From Selenomonadaceae bacterium (GTDB lineage: Bacteria; Bacillota; Negativicutes; Selenomonadales; Selenomonadaceae): DNA of 41,480 nt. The notes under the pieces are model-generated. The model was not told where the DNA came from. It saw nothing but the letters and a program-made list of their open reading frames with translations, and made no database searches. Shown piece after piece: positions 26,144-33,956 of this stretch. Each line of letters begins with the position of its first letter. The stretch's first letter is position 1. The stretch spans positions 1 through 41,480 of the forward strand of contig JAFRSO010000008.1 of NCBI GenBank assembly GCA_017427545.1, in the 5' to 3' direction. Made by a program: the position numbers and the translations under genes.

Positions 26144-27019
26144 TCAGTTCGGGTCAAACGTGACGGCTTCGAGAATTTCATCACGGCGAGCTTTGGACTT
26201 CGCAAAATAATCGTGGACGGCTTGCCTGTCATGAGATTCAATCGCCGCAATGACGTTGCCGAGAATATCTTGCAAATCGCGCAGATGAGTGGCAATGGCG
26301 TCACCGTTCGTCATGCAAATATCCGCCCACATGTCGGCATTTGAGCTGGCAATACGCGTCGTATCCTTGAAACCGCCGCCGATTAACTTCAAGCACGAGT
26401 CCAAATCATCGCCCGCGTCATTCAAGAGAGTTACCAGAGCTGCCGCCGTCAAATGCGGGACGTGACTTATAATCGAGGCGCAACGGTCATGTTTGGCAAT
26501 GTCAATCGTCAAGAAATTTGCTTGAGTGAGTTTCAAGACGCCCATCAATTTTTCGTGAGCCTCAACAGGCGCGCCGGTATCCTCAACGATAACATAAGCT
26601 TTGCCCTTGAAAAGATTTTTATCGGCCGCCTCAACGCCGGATTTTTCACGACCTGTCATGGGGTGTCCCGCGATATAAAAAATTTCGGGCGGGAGAATTT
26701 TTTTCAGCTCCTGCCAAATAAATTGCTTCGTACTGCCCGCGTCAGTCAGGATTGCTCCCGACTTCACGAAGGGCAGAATTTTTTTTACCATCGGGACAAT
26801 CTGCAATACCGGCGGGCTGAGGAAAATTATATCCGCGTCGCCGACGACCTGTTCAAGATTCGACGTTGCCAAATCGACCGCGCCCAATTCCATTGCCCGA
26901 CGCATTGATTCTTCCGTCCGACACAAGCCCGTTATAAAAATTTTGTCACCGAGTTTATCTTTCAGGCACAATCCCAATGAGCCGCCGATTAACCCGACGC
27001 CGATTATTGCAAGTTTCAT
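26144..27019 (-). CDS. tyrA: Prephenate dehydrogenase
   Basis: The 291-residue product oxidises and decarboxylates prephenate to 4-hydroxyphenylpyruvate for tyrosine. It has an N-terminal Rossmann NAD(P) motif (GVGLIGGS, residues 7-14) and the TyrA signatures AGHPMTGREKSGVEAA and SHVPHLTAAAL, which contain the conserved substrate-binding His. It has the length of the monofunctional form: no chorismate mutase or ACT domain is fused. SD GGGAGG lies 7 nt before the ATG. It lies 50 nt downstream of the Rrf2 gene on the same strand, with a heptamer array in the gap, so it could be cotranscribed with the regulator. aroF, for the same aromatic pathway, is 2.3 kb away. Confidence 0.94.
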   Translation of the reverse strand: MKLAIIGVGLIGGSLGLCLKDKLGDKIFITGLCRTEESMRRAMELGAVDLATSNLEQVVGDADIIFLSPPVLQIVPMVKKILPFVKSGAILTDAGSTKQFIWQELKKILPPEIFYIAGHPMTGREKSGVEAADKNLFKGKAYVIVEDTGAPVEAHEKLMGVLKLTQANFLTIDIAKHDRCASIISHVPHLTAAALVTLLNDAGDDLDSCLKLIGGGFKDTTRIASSNADMWADICMTNGDAIATHLRDLQDILGNVIAAIESHDRQAVHDYFAKSKARRDEILEAVTFDPN

Positions 27020-27039
27020 AAGTGAACCTCCCTTTTATC

Positions 27040-27060
27040 AGTTAGGAGTTAGGATTTAGG
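27040..27060 (+). repeat. Heptamer array (AGTTAGG)
   Basis: AGTTAGG, AGTTAGG, ATTTAGG between the Rrf2 and tyrA genes. Here the G-rich strand is antisense to both flanking genes, so it gives no SD; tyrA has its own GGGAGG. Confidence 0.85.
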
Positions 27061-27069
27061 AGTGAAAAT

Positions 27070-27480
27070 CTACTTCCCTACTCTCCCGTTCAATAAATCT
27101 TCTAAAGTTATTCCGAAGAAAAAATCCCGCGTCAATTTATCGAAGGCGCGCCACATCGGCAAAGTCTTGCAGAAACTTTCCCGTTCGCAGACAAATTCAT
27201 TTTTTTGCAGGCAAGACACCGTTGCCATATTCTCCGTCAACTCCAAAATTTCCCCGACCGTATATTCCGAAGCTTTTCGAGTGAGTTTATATCCTCCACC
27301 CTTTCCGCGAAGACCTTTCAACAATTCGTTCTGCACCAGCGACTTTAAAACCGCTTCCAAATATTTTTTGGAAATGCCTTGCCGCAATGCAATCTCTTCG
27401 AGCGGAACAAATTTTTCGGGATCTTGTTCAGCCAAATCAATCATCACTCGGAGCGCATATCTGCCTTTTGTCGAAATCAT
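27070..27480 (-). CDS. Rrf2-family transcriptional regulator, IscR-like
   Basis: The 136-residue product opens MISTKGRYALRVMIDLA, the winged-helix start of Rrf2 proteins, and has the wing motif LRGKGGGYKL (57-66). Three cysteines (Cys90, Cys98, Cys104) lie where IscR binds a [2Fe-2S] cluster; IscR has C-x5-C-x5-C, here C-x7-C-x5-C. With iscS-iscU divergent and adjacent, the likely role is feedback control of Fe-S cluster assembly, as for IscR; a CymR-like cysteine-metabolism role is less likely given the cysteines. SD GGGAG is 9 nt before the ATG. Its own promoter and an inverted repeat lie in the intergenic region, so autoregulation is plausible. Confidence 0.9.
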   Translation of the reverse strand: MISTKGRYALRVMIDLAEQDPEKFVPLEEIALRQGISKKYLEAVLKSLVQNELLKGLRGKGGGYKLTRKASEYTVGEILELTENMATVSCLQKNEFVCERESFCKTLPMWRAFDKLTRDFFFGITLEDLLNGRVGK

Positions 27481-27508
27481 TCAAATCGTCTCCCAAAATT
27501 TTTTCGCC

Positions 27509-27537
27509 ATTATAATCAAAAGTAAATTCGTTGGCAA
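27509..27537 (-). promoter_or_regulatory. Promoter of the Rrf2 regulator gene
   Basis: Minus strand TTGCCA (27537-27532), 17-nt spacer, TATAAT (27514-27509), 28 nt upstream of the start codon. Confidence 0.8.
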
Positions 27538-27541
27538 GAAT

Positions 27542-27558
27542 CCTATTGACAGAGTAGG
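27542..27558. promoter_or_regulatory. Candidate Rrf2/IscR operator
   Basis: Inverted repeat CCTA-N9-TAGG overlaps the -35 of the iscS promoter and lies 5 nt from the -35 of the regulator's promoter. The position is right for repression; assignment to this regulator is inferred. Confidence 0.45.
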
Positions 27559-27574
27559 TTGATTGGTATATCAT
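27546..27574 (+). promoter_or_regulatory. iscSU promoter
   Basis: TTGACA (27546-27551), 17-nt spacer, TATCAT (27569-27574), 30 nt before the iscS ATG. Confidence 0.85.
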
Positions 27575-27604
27575 GCAACAAATTTAATTTGAGGACTGAC
27601 TGAA

Positions 27605-28792
27605 ATGATTTACGCAGACAATGCGGCAACTACGAAGATGAGCAATTCGGCAATCAGCGCGATGTTGAAGTGCATGGAAAATATTTGGGGCAATCCTTCG
27701 AGCCTTTACAATTTCGGTCAAAAGGCGGCGGAGCATTTAAATCAAGCGCGAGAAATTATTGCAAGTTGTATCGGCGCAAATGCTAATGAAATTTATTTTA
27801 CGTCCGGCGGCAGTGAATCAGACAATCAAGCTTTAATTTCTGCGGCGAAGATTGGCTTGCGACGTGGCAAGAAACATATCATTTCGACCGCCTTTGAACA
27901 CCACGCGATATTACACACGCTGAAAAAATTGGAGCGTGAAGGTTTTGACATTGAACTGTTGGACGTTCACGAGGACGGAATTATTTTCCCCGAACAAGTC
28001 GCCAATGCGATTCGTGATGATACTTGCCTCGTGACGGTTATGTTCGCGAACAATGAAATTGGGACGATTCAACCGATTGGGGAAATCGGGAAAATTTGTC
28101 GCGGTAAAAATATTTTATTTCACACGGACGCCGTACAAGCTGCAGGGCATTTGCCAATCGATGTTCAGGCTCAAAATATCGACATGCTGTCAATCTCCGC
28201 GCATAAATTTCACGGGGCGAAAGGTGCAGGCGTCCTTTATTCGCGGAAAGGACTTCGCTTGACGAATTTAATTGAGGGCGGTGCTCAAGAACGCGGCAAG
28301 CGTGCCGGTACTGAAAATGTTCCGGCGATTGTGGCAATGGCGACGGCTCTCAAGGACGCGTGCGATAATATGACCGTCAACAACAATAAAATTTTGAGCT
28401 TGCGGGAAAAATTGATAGACGGTCTTGAAAAAATTCCGCACAGTTCGCTAAACGGTGACAGGAAAAATCGTTTGCCCGGCAATGTAAATTTCTGCTTTGA
28501 AGGGATTGAAGGCGAAAGTTTATTGCTTCTGCTCGACGATAAAGGAATTTGCGCCTCGTCAGGTTCGGCATGTACTTCAGGTTCACTCGACCCAAGCCAT
28601 GTACTTTTGGCGATTGGCAGACCGCATGAAATTGCTCACGGCTCATTGCGGCTGTCGATTGATGAAAATAATTCTGCGGAAGAAATTGACTGCATTATAA
28701 AATCCGTCGGCGAAGTCGTGGAATATTTGCGGAGCATTTCGCCGCTGTGGAAAGATAAAATCATTGGCAAGCGCGAATTTATCTTAAAGTAG
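27605..28792 (+). CDS. iscS: Cysteine desulfurase (NifS/IscS family)
   Basis: The 395-residue PLP enzyme takes sulfur from cysteine for Fe-S cluster assembly. Visible landmarks: start MIYADNAATT, FEHHAIL (His99 stacks on PLP), SAHKFHGAKG (Lys201 Schiff base; the usual Pro of HGPKG is Ala) and SSGSACTSG (Cys323, persulfide-forming, in the longer class-I-type loop), followed by SHVLLAIG. The length is normal. It is the first gene of a two-gene operon with the scaffold iscU 13 nt downstream, behind a strong promoter and divergent from the IscR-like regulator. SD is GAGGAC (weak), about 9 nt from the ATG. It could equally be labelled nifS; the nearby IscR-like gene favours housekeeping ISC function. 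Confidence 0.95.
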   Translation: MIYADNAATTKMSNSAISAMLKCMENIWGNPSSLYNFGQKAAEHLNQAREIIASCIGANANEIYFTSGGSESDNQALISAAKIGLRRGKKHIISTAFEHHAILHTLKKLEREGFDIELLDVHEDGIIFPEQVANAIRDDTCLVTVMFANNEIGTIQPIGEIGKICRGKNILFHTDAVQAAGHLPIDVQAQNIDMLSISAHKFHGAKGAGVLYSRKGLRLTNLIEGGAQERGKRAGTENVPAIVAMATALKDACDNMTVNNNKILSLREKLIDGLEKIPHSSLNGDRKNRLPGNVNFCFEGIEGESLLLLLDDKGICASSGSACTSGSLDPSHVLLAIGRPHEIAHGSLRLSIDENNSAEEIDCIIKSVGEVVEYLRSISPLWKDKIIGKREFILK

Positions 28793-28805
28793 GGGAGAAA
28801 TTTTT

Positions 28806-29204
28806 ATGGCACTTTACAGCGAAAAAGTCATGGAGCATTTCCGCCACCCGCGCAACGTCGGCAGTATCGAAAATGCGGACGCGATTGGCGAAGTCGGTAA
28901 CGGTAAATGCGGCGATATTATGCGAATGTATCTTAAAATTGACGACGATAAAGTTTCTGATGTGAAGTTTGAAACTTTTGGATGCGGTTCGGCGATTGCG
29001 TCGAGTTCAATGGTAACCGAAATGATTAAGGGTAAACCGCTCAAGGAAGTTGTGAAATTGACGAATAAAGCTGTGACTGAAGCGTTGGACGGCTTGCCGA
29101 CGCATAAGTTGCACTGTTCTGTTTTAGCTGAAGAGGCAATTCACGCGGCGATTCAAGATTATTGCAGTAAGAATAATATTGATTACGGCGTCTATAAAAA
29201 ATGA
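28806..29204 (+). CDS. iscU: Fe-S cluster scaffold protein, IscU/NifU-N type
   Basis: The 132-residue product has the three invariant scaffold cysteines Cys35 (GKCGD, with Asp37), Cys60 (FGCGSAIASSS) and Cys104 (KLHCSVLAEEAI). It receives sulfur from IscS and assembles [2Fe-2S]/[4Fe-4S] clusters. The HKLHCSV segment replaces the LPPVK chaperone-binding motif of proteobacterial IscU; it is typical of Firmicute/NifU-N-type scaffolds without HscA/HscB, and none is seen here. It ends YGVYKK and is followed within 20 nt by an intrinsic terminator that closes the iscSU operon. Confidence 0.95.
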   Translation: MALYSEKVMEHFRHPRNVGSIENADAIGEVGNGKCGDIMRMYLKIDDDKVSDVKFETFGCGSAIASSSMVTEMIKGKPLKEVVKLTNKAVTEALDGLPTHKLHCSVLAEEAIHAAIQDYCSKNNIDYGVYKK

Positions 29205-29220
29205 GTGCTTCTCAAAGCGA

Positions 29221-29267
29221 AAGCCCGCAGGTCGATGTTGTATCGATTTACGGGCTTTTTATTTTTT
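29221..29267 (+). terminator. Terminator of the iscSU operon
   Basis: AAGCCCG (29221-29227) pairs with CGGGCTT (29251-29257), with an inner TCGAT/ATCGA helix, followed by a T-rich tract. Confidence 0.85.
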
Positions 29268-29333
29268 AGGGATTAGGGCTAGGGAACAGGAAGCAGGTTT
29301 AAAAACTCCTACCTCCTAACTCCTAACTCCTAA
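29267..29333. repeat. Bipartite heptamer array (TAGGGAT / CTCCTAA)
   Basis: TAGGGAT, TAGGGCT, AGGGAAC, AGGAAGC on the left; CTCCTAC and three CTCCTAA on the right, separated by an A/T-rich spacer. The right half, read on the minus strand, runs directly out of the stop codon of aroF (TAG at 29332-29330). Confidence 0.88.
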
Positions 29334-30346
29334 CTGATTGAGCGTCCCATGACTTTTGCAATGCCGTCAAGACTGCTCATGAGTTCCTTGAAAGCTTCGG
29401 GCGTGAGTGATTGGTCACCGTCGGAGAGTGCTTTTTCGGGATTGGGGTGAACTTCGATTATCAAACCGTCCGCGCCTGCAGCAAGTGCCGCCCGTGCCAT
29501 TGGCGCAACCATTTTCCAACGACCTGTGCCGTGCGAAGGATCGACGACTATCGGCAAATGCGACAACTCTTTAACCGCCGCCACTGCCGACAAGTCCAAA
29601 GTATTGCGCGTGAAAGTTTCATACGTCCTGATTCCGCGTTCACAGAAAATGACTTGCTCGTTGCCGCCGCTCATGATGTATTCAGCCGCGTTGAGCCATT
29701 CGCTTATCGTCGCAGAAAGTCCGCGTTTCAACATGACGGGCTTTGAACATTTGCCCAGAGCCTTGAGCATTTGGAAATTTTGCATATTCCTTGCGCCGAC
29801 TTGAAGAATATCCGCGTACTTGCAGAAAATTTCAATGTCATCTTTGTCGACAATTTCCGTGACGACGCGCAAATCAAATTCATCGGCAACTTTGCGCAGA
29901 AGCTTTAATCCCTCTTCGCCCAGCCCTTGAAAATCGTAGGGTGAAGTTCTCGGCTTAAAAGCTCCGCCGCGTAAAAATTTTGCCCCGCAAGCTTTGACCG
30001 CTTGAGCCGCCTCGCGTAATTGCTCCAAACTTTCAACCGCGCAAGGTCCCGCCATAACGACAACTTCCTTGCCGCCGATTTTAATGCCGCCCGCCTCAAC
30101 AATCGTATCTTCGGGGTGAAAGTCGCGGCTCACGAGTTTATATTTTTCGGTTATGCGAACGGTTTTATCAACGCCCGCCATCATCTGCAATTCGAGATTG
30201 GCGATAATTTTTTTGTCACCGATGACGCCGACGATTGTAACTTCCTCGCCTTTGGAAAGGTGCGTGCGCAATCCTGCCGATTCTATCTTTTTGACGACCG
30301 CCGATAAATTTTCAGGCGTCGAGCCGGGTTTCATCACAACTATCAT
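29330..30346 (-). CDS. aroF: 3-deoxy-7-phosphoheptulonate (DAHP) synthase, type I-beta
   Basis: The 338-residue product condenses PEP and erythrose 4-phosphate, the first step of aromatic amino acid synthesis. An N-terminal ferredoxin-like regulatory domain (about 1-70, MIVVMKPGSTPENL...) precedes the (beta/alpha)8 barrel with VVMAGPCAVES, FLRGGAFKPRTSPYDFQG and the metal/PEP-binding DPSHGTGR, the layout of Thermotoga/Bacillus-type enzymes; feedback control by aromatic amino acids is expected from the family. SD AAGGAG is 8 nt upstream of the ATG. The promoter (30378-30406) is back to back with that of leuA. The stop TAG belongs to a heptamer array. Confidence 0.96.
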   Translation of the reverse strand: MIVVMKPGSTPENLSAVVKKIESAGLRTHLSKGEEVTIVGVIGDKKIIANLELQMMAGVDKTVRITEKYKLVSRDFHPEDTIVEAGGIKIGGKEVVVMAGPCAVESLEQLREAAQAVKACGAKFLRGGAFKPRTSPYDFQGLGEEGLKLLRKVADEFDLRVVTEIVDKDDIEIFCKYADILQVGARNMQNFQMLKALGKCSKPVMLKRGLSATISEWLNAAEYIMSGGNEQVIFCERGIRTYETFTRNTLDLSAVAAVKELSHLPIVVDPSHGTGRWKMVAPMARAALAAGADGLIIEVHPNPEKALSDGDQSLTPEAFKELMSSLDGIAKVMGRSIS

Positions 30347-30377
30347 CCAGAAAACTCCTTTGAATTTATTTCGCTGA

Positions 30378-30406
30378 ATTATACGAAATCACTAGGCTTT
30401 TGTAAA
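30378..30406 (-). promoter_or_regulatory. aroF promoter
   Basis: Minus strand TTTACA (30406-30401), 17-nt spacer, TATAAT (30383-30378), 32 nt before the start. Confidence 0.82.
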
Positions 30407-30411
30407 TAACG

Positions 30412-30440
30412 TTGACTTTACATTGGCTTGCGTTGATAAT
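30412..30440 (+). promoter_or_regulatory. leuA promoter
   Basis: TTGACT (30412-30417), 17-nt spacer, GATAAT (30435-30440). Its -35 is 5 nt from the -35 of the divergent aroF promoter. A ~100-nt leader follows, consisting mostly of a bipartite heptamer array; no T-box or leader peptide was seen. Confidence 0.75.
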
Positions 30441-30457
30441 ATAATTCCCGCGTAGTT

Positions 30458-30534
30458 TAGTGATTAGTTATTAGTGATTAGTGATTAGAAAAATTTTTTC
30501 ACTAACAACTAGCCACTAACCACTAACAGCTAAA
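30458..30534. repeat. Bipartite heptamer array (TAGTGAT / CACTAAC) in the leuA leader
   Basis: TAGTGAT, TAGTTAT, TAGTGAT, TAGTGAT, then AAAAATTTTTT, then CACTAAC, AACTAGC, CACTAAC, CACTAAC, AGCTAAA. The halves are approximate inverted repeats and would fold the leader RNA into one long imperfect hairpin. Confidence 0.88.
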
Positions 30535-30548
30535 ATGAGGTGTTAAGT

Positions 30549-32219
30549 TTGAAGAATCATACAAAGTACAGCAAAGGTTACTTCATGCCGCCCGAAATAA
30601 TTTTGGATTGGGCGCAGAAAGAATATCCGACGAAAGCTCCGGTGTGGTGCAGTGTCGACCTGCGCGACGGCAATCAATCGCTGATTATTCCGATGAGCCT
30701 TGACGAGAAGATTGAGTTTTATAAAACGCTTGTCAAAATCGGATTCAAGGAAATTGAAGTTGGATTCCCCGCCGCCAGCGATACTGAATATGCACTCCTG
30801 CGCAAGCTGATTGAAGATAATCTTATCCCCGACGACGTGACGGTTCAAGTCCTCACACAGGCGCGGGAGCATATCATAAAGAAAACTTTTGAGGCACTCG
30901 ACGGCGCGAAAAATGCAATCGTCCACGTCTACAACTCCACGTCCGTTGCGCAACGTGAACAGGTCTTCCGCATGTCGAAGGACGAGATTAAACAAATCGC
31001 CATCGACGGGGCAAAACTTTTACTTGAGCTGACGGAAAAGGCCGGTGCTGATTATCGCTTTGAATATTCGCCAGAAAGTTTCACGGGTACGGAGCCGGAA
31101 TACGCGCTGGAAGTTTGCAACGCGGTTTTGGACGTGTGGGAACCTGTCATTGACCGCCGCCCGATTATAAATATCCCCGTGACTGTCGAAATGAGTTTGC
31201 CGCATGTTTACGCCGCGCAGGTCGCCTACATCAACAAATATCTCAAGTTCCGTGACAAAGTTGTTTTGAGTTTGCACCCGCACAATGACAGAGGTTGCGG
31301 AGTGGCGGATTGTGAGCTTGGACTTTTGGCGGGCGCGGACAGGATTGAAGGCACGCTTTTCGGCAACGGTGAACGTACCGGCAACGTCGACATTGTGACG
31401 CTGGCAATGAATATGTTCGCCCTTGGTGTCGACCCTGAACTTGATTTTACGAACATGCCCGCCCTCGTCGAAATGTATGAACGCGTTACCAGAATGCACG
31501 TCCACGACCGTCAACCTTACGCGGGAGCATTGGTCTTTACGGCGTTCAGCGGCTCTCATCAAGACGCGATTGCAAAGGGTATGCATTGGCGCGAGGAGAA
31601 AAATCCCGACCGTTGGACAGTGCCCTATCTGCCTATCGACCCGCACGACGTCGGCAGAACTTACGACAGCGACGTTATCCGAATCAATTCGCAGAGTGGC
31701 AAGGGCGGCGTCGGATTTATTATGGAGCAGCGTTACGGCGTCGAAATGCCCAAGAAAATGCGTGAGGACTTCGGCTATTGCGTCAAGGCCGTCAGTGACC
31801 GCAAGCATAAGGAACTTTTGCCCGACGAAATTTATCAGATTTTCAGTGATCAATATGTCAACGTGGACAAGCCGTATAAACTGATTGAATTTCATCTGCG
31901 CAAGGAACCCGGCGGTGCACGTGTCGGCAGTGTCGATTTGGAAGTCAACGGCGACCGCGTAACTTACATGGCTCGCGGCAACGGTCGACTTGACGCCATT
32001 TCAAACGCCCTGCAAAAAAATCTCGGCATAACTTATTCCAATCTGACTTACAATGAACACGCCTTGGAAATCGGACAATCTGCGCGGGCAATCGCGTACA
32101 TTTCAATCACGGGCGCGGACGGTAAAATTACTTGGGGCGCGGGCATGGACACCGACATTATCACCGCCTCGATTCAAGCCCTAATCAGCGCGATTAATCG
32201 CATGGTCGCCCAAAAATAA
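30549..32219 (+). CDS. leuA: 2-isopropylmalate synthase
   Basis: The 556-residue product makes 2-isopropylmalate from acetyl-CoA and 2-oxoisovalerate, the committed step of leucine synthesis. It shows VDLRDGNQSL (Arg39, Asp40 metal/catalytic), HPHNDRG (about 243-249, metal-binding His pair), GTLFGNGERTGNVD, and a C-terminal regulatory domain (about 430-556) used for leucine feedback in this family. It belongs to the longer subtype starting 'KYSKGYFMPPE'. TTG at 30549 is preferred: GAGGTG at 30537-30542 is the SD, so an upstream GTG (30540) lies within the SD. The RelB/YafQ pair follows after 15 nt with no terminator. Confidence 0.96.
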   Translation: MKNHTKYSKGYFMPPEIILDWAQKEYPTKAPVWCSVDLRDGNQSLIIPMSLDEKIEFYKTLVKIGFKEIEVGFPAASDTEYALLRKLIEDNLIPDDVTVQVLTQAREHIIKKTFEALDGAKNAIVHVYNSTSVAQREQVFRMSKDEIKQIAIDGAKLLLELTEKAGADYRFEYSPESFTGTEPEYALEVCNAVLDVWEPVIDRRPIINIPVTVEMSLPHVYAAQVAYINKYLKFRDKVVLSLHPHNDRGCGVADCELGLLAGADRIEGTLFGNGERTGNVDIVTLAMNMFALGVDPELDFTNMPALVEMYERVTRMHVHDRQPYAGALVFTAFSGSHQDAIAKGMHWREEKNPDRWTVPYLPIDPHDVGRTYDSDVIRINSQSGKGGVGFIMEQRYGVEMPKKMREDFGYCVKAVSDRKHKELLPDEIYQIFSDQYVNVDKPYKLIEFHLRKEPGGARVGSVDLEVNGDRVTYMARGNGRLDAISNALQKNLGITYSNLTYNEHALEIGQSARAIAYISITGADGKITWGAGMDTDIITASIQALISAINRMVAQK

Positions 32220-32234
32220 CGGAGGCTAATTTTC

Positions 32235-32498
32235 ATGGCAACGTTTCAAATGACTTTGGACGACGACTTTAAAGCAAATGTTGATGAACTTTTTGAGGAC
32301 TTGGGACTTGATACGGAAACGGCAGTCAAAATTTTTCTCAAGGCTTGTGCGGCAAGAAACGGTATTCCTTTTGAAGTTAAGCATTACAAAATGCCCGACG
32401 ATTTGACGGAGGCAATCCGCGACGCTCGCACGGGGAAAAATCTTTACGGCCCTTTCAACACCGCTGAAGAAGCCGTCGCGTCAATGCTGGAGGATTGA
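32235..32498 (+). CDS. RelB/DinJ-family antitoxin
   Basis: The 87-residue product starts MATFQMTLDDDFKANVDELFEDLGLDTETAVKIFLKAC, the ribbon-helix-helix N-terminus of DinJ/RelB antitoxins (DNA binding and dimerisation), with an acidic C-terminus for toxin binding. SD GGAGG (32221-32225). The stop codon lies 2 nt before the toxin's ATG, the usual antitoxin-first order. No separate promoter was found, so it is probably transcribed from leuA, which is unusual for an autoregulated module. Confidence 0.88.
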   Translation: MATFQMTLDDDFKANVDELFEDLGLDTETAVKIFLKACAARNGIPFEVKHYKMPDDLTEAIRDARTGKNLYGPFNTAEEAVASMLED

Positions 32499-32500
32499 GC

Positions 32501-32779
32501 ATGTATCAGGTTAGTTATACCCGAAGAATGCGCAAGGATATTCGGCTTATGCAACGACGCGGCAAAGATATTGCAAAGTTAATTCATGTTTTGGATTTGT
32601 TAAGCAGCGGTGAACCGTTGCCCGAAATTTATCACGACCACCAACTCAAAGGCGACCTTGAAGACTTTCGCGAATGTCACATTGAATCAAATTGGTTGCT
32701 CGTCTACAAGATAAACGAAGGCGAATTGATTTTGTTGGCGACCGCGACGGGTACACATGCAGATATTTTCGGCGAATAA
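32501..32779 (+). CDS. YafQ/RelE-family mRNA interferase toxin
   Basis: The 92-residue product matches YafQ: 'YHDHQLKGDLEDFRECHIESNWLLVYKI' region and the terminal GTHADIF. His47, His60, Trp65, His86 and Phe90 align by eye with YafQ His50, His63, Trp68, His87 and Phe91, which cut ribosome-bound mRNA. The position of YafQ Asp67 is Asn64 here, so activity may be altered. ATG 32501 is chosen (GGAGG 7 nt upstream) rather than an upstream TTG overlapping the antitoxin stop. It ends 4 nt from the convergent acyltransferase gene. Confidence 0.88.
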   Translation: MYQVSYTRRMRKDIRLMQRRGKDIAKLIHVLDLLSSGEPLPEIYHDHQLKGDLEDFRECHIESNWLLVYKINEGELILLATATGTHADIFGE

Positions 32780-32783
32780 AAAA

Positions 32784-33869
32784 TCAGCGCGGAGAAATTT
32801 TCTTGACTATCAGACTTGCCGTCAAAGTCAATGCGACCGTCACGACGTAAAATATCAGCGCGTTGGGAGCCGTCATAATCAATCCCAATTTGCCCAATCC
32901 CAACGACAGATAAGTTATCGCGAAGGGGTGCGCCAGGTACACGAAGTAAGAATTTTTTCCGAGGACGCTCAAAAATTTTTTCAGCATTGCGGGAAGATTG
33001 CCGCCTTGAAATATCATGAACAGAAATATTGACGCGGCGATTGTGTAAAAAATTCCCGGCGGTGAAAGTTGATGAGCGGTGTTTACTGCCTCAAGTGGTG
33101 AGAAATTTTTGACAGTGAGCAGAAAATAATACCAGCCGAGCAGTGTTGTCAGCGCGAGCAGAAATGTTGCGCTGATAATTTTTTTGTGAGCCGCGCACCA
33201 CTCGAAAAATTTTTGCGAATTGACAGCCAACACTCCGCCCAAAATGAATACGAAGGCATAATGCAGGACGAGCCAATTTAACCGCCACTTCAAGCACATT
33301 TGCAAGATTGAATCGGGCGGCAATGAGTTCACGAACTGCACGAGGGCGACGCTGTAACTTGACCAATAATCGAAAGCGACTTGCGCTGTCAGCAGGAGAA
33401 TCAATCGCGCAGGCGTCATGCGTCGGATTAGAAAAATCCACAGCGGCATCAAAAGATAAAACCAAATCAAAATCACGAGAAAATACAAATGATATTTCGC
33501 CAGCCCGAAGAAATAAATTTCCGCGGCATAATCGAAGTCGGGGAAGAGTTGGTAGCCGTAAAAATGGTTGTCGTGCAAAAGGTAAAATGTCGACCAGAGC
33601 AGATACGGAATCAACACTGCCTTGAAACGCCGCCGCAAAAATTTTCCGTACTCGAACGGCTCCGATAAATTCATGCGATAAAATAATCCGAACGCCGAGA
33701 TGAAAAAGAAAATCGGCACGCTGAATCTGGAGACGATTTCAAAGAGTGCGACGAGGTGGACGTTAGGCGTGGGGTTGAGCAGATATTGTGAGCCGGTGTG
33801 AATTGCCACAACGCCCAGCATTGACACGCCGCGAATATATTCGATTGAATCAAGCCAAGGTTTTTTCAA
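32784..33869 (-). CDS. Acyltransferase-3 family membrane protein
   Basis: The 361-residue product has about ten hydrophobic segments and the family's N-terminal pattern: SIEYIRGVSMLGVVAIHTG (catalytic-type His near residue 23), then 'FSVPIFFFISAFGLFYR' and a C-terminal 'NSYFVYLAHPF'. Members (OafA/WecH-like) transfer acetyl or other acyl groups to sugars of LPS, capsule or other envelope glycans; the substrate cannot be told from sequence. TTG start with AAAGGAAA upstream; an own promoter lies at 33908-33936. It stands alone on the minus strand, with no glycan cluster around it. Confidence 0.88.
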   Translation of the reverse strand: MKKPWLDSIEYIRGVSMLGVVAIHTGSQYLLNPTPNVHLVALFEIVSRFSVPIFFFISAFGLFYRMNLSEPFEYGKFLRRRFKAVLIPYLLWSTFYLLHDNHFYGYQLFPDFDYAAEIYFFGLAKYHLYFLVILIWFYLLMPLWIFLIRRMTPARLILLLTAQVAFDYWSSYSVALVQFVNSLPPDSILQMCLKWRLNWLVLHYAFVFILGGVLAVNSQKFFEWCAAHKKIISATFLLALTTLLGWYYFLLTVKNFSPLEAVNTAHQLSPPGIFYTIAASIFLFMIFQGGNLPAMLKKFLSVLGKNSYFVYLAHPFAITYLSLGLGKLGLIMTAPNALIFYVVTVALTLTASLIVKKISPR

Positions 33870-33907
33870 GATAAAATTTCCTTTGATGACAAATTTTAAG
33901 CGCGAAT

Positions 33908-33936
33908 ACTTTACAAAAATATCAATCGTAAGTCAA
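33908..33936 (-). promoter_or_regulatory. Promoter of the acyltransferase gene
   Basis: Minus strand TTGACT (33936-33931), 17-nt spacer, TAAAGT (33913-33908). Confidence 0.75.
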
Positions 33937-33956
33937 CGGCGTGTCAGCTGTTAAAC

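Noticed and set aside
30441..30548. T-box or leucine leader-peptide attenuator before leuA
   Set aside because: No T-box sequence, no leader peptide with Leu codons and no stem followed by a T-run in the leader. It is mostly the heptamer array.
31020..31895. 291-codon open frame antisense to leuA
   Set aside because: It is fully inside leuA on the opposite strand, with no SD and no recognisable protein pattern.
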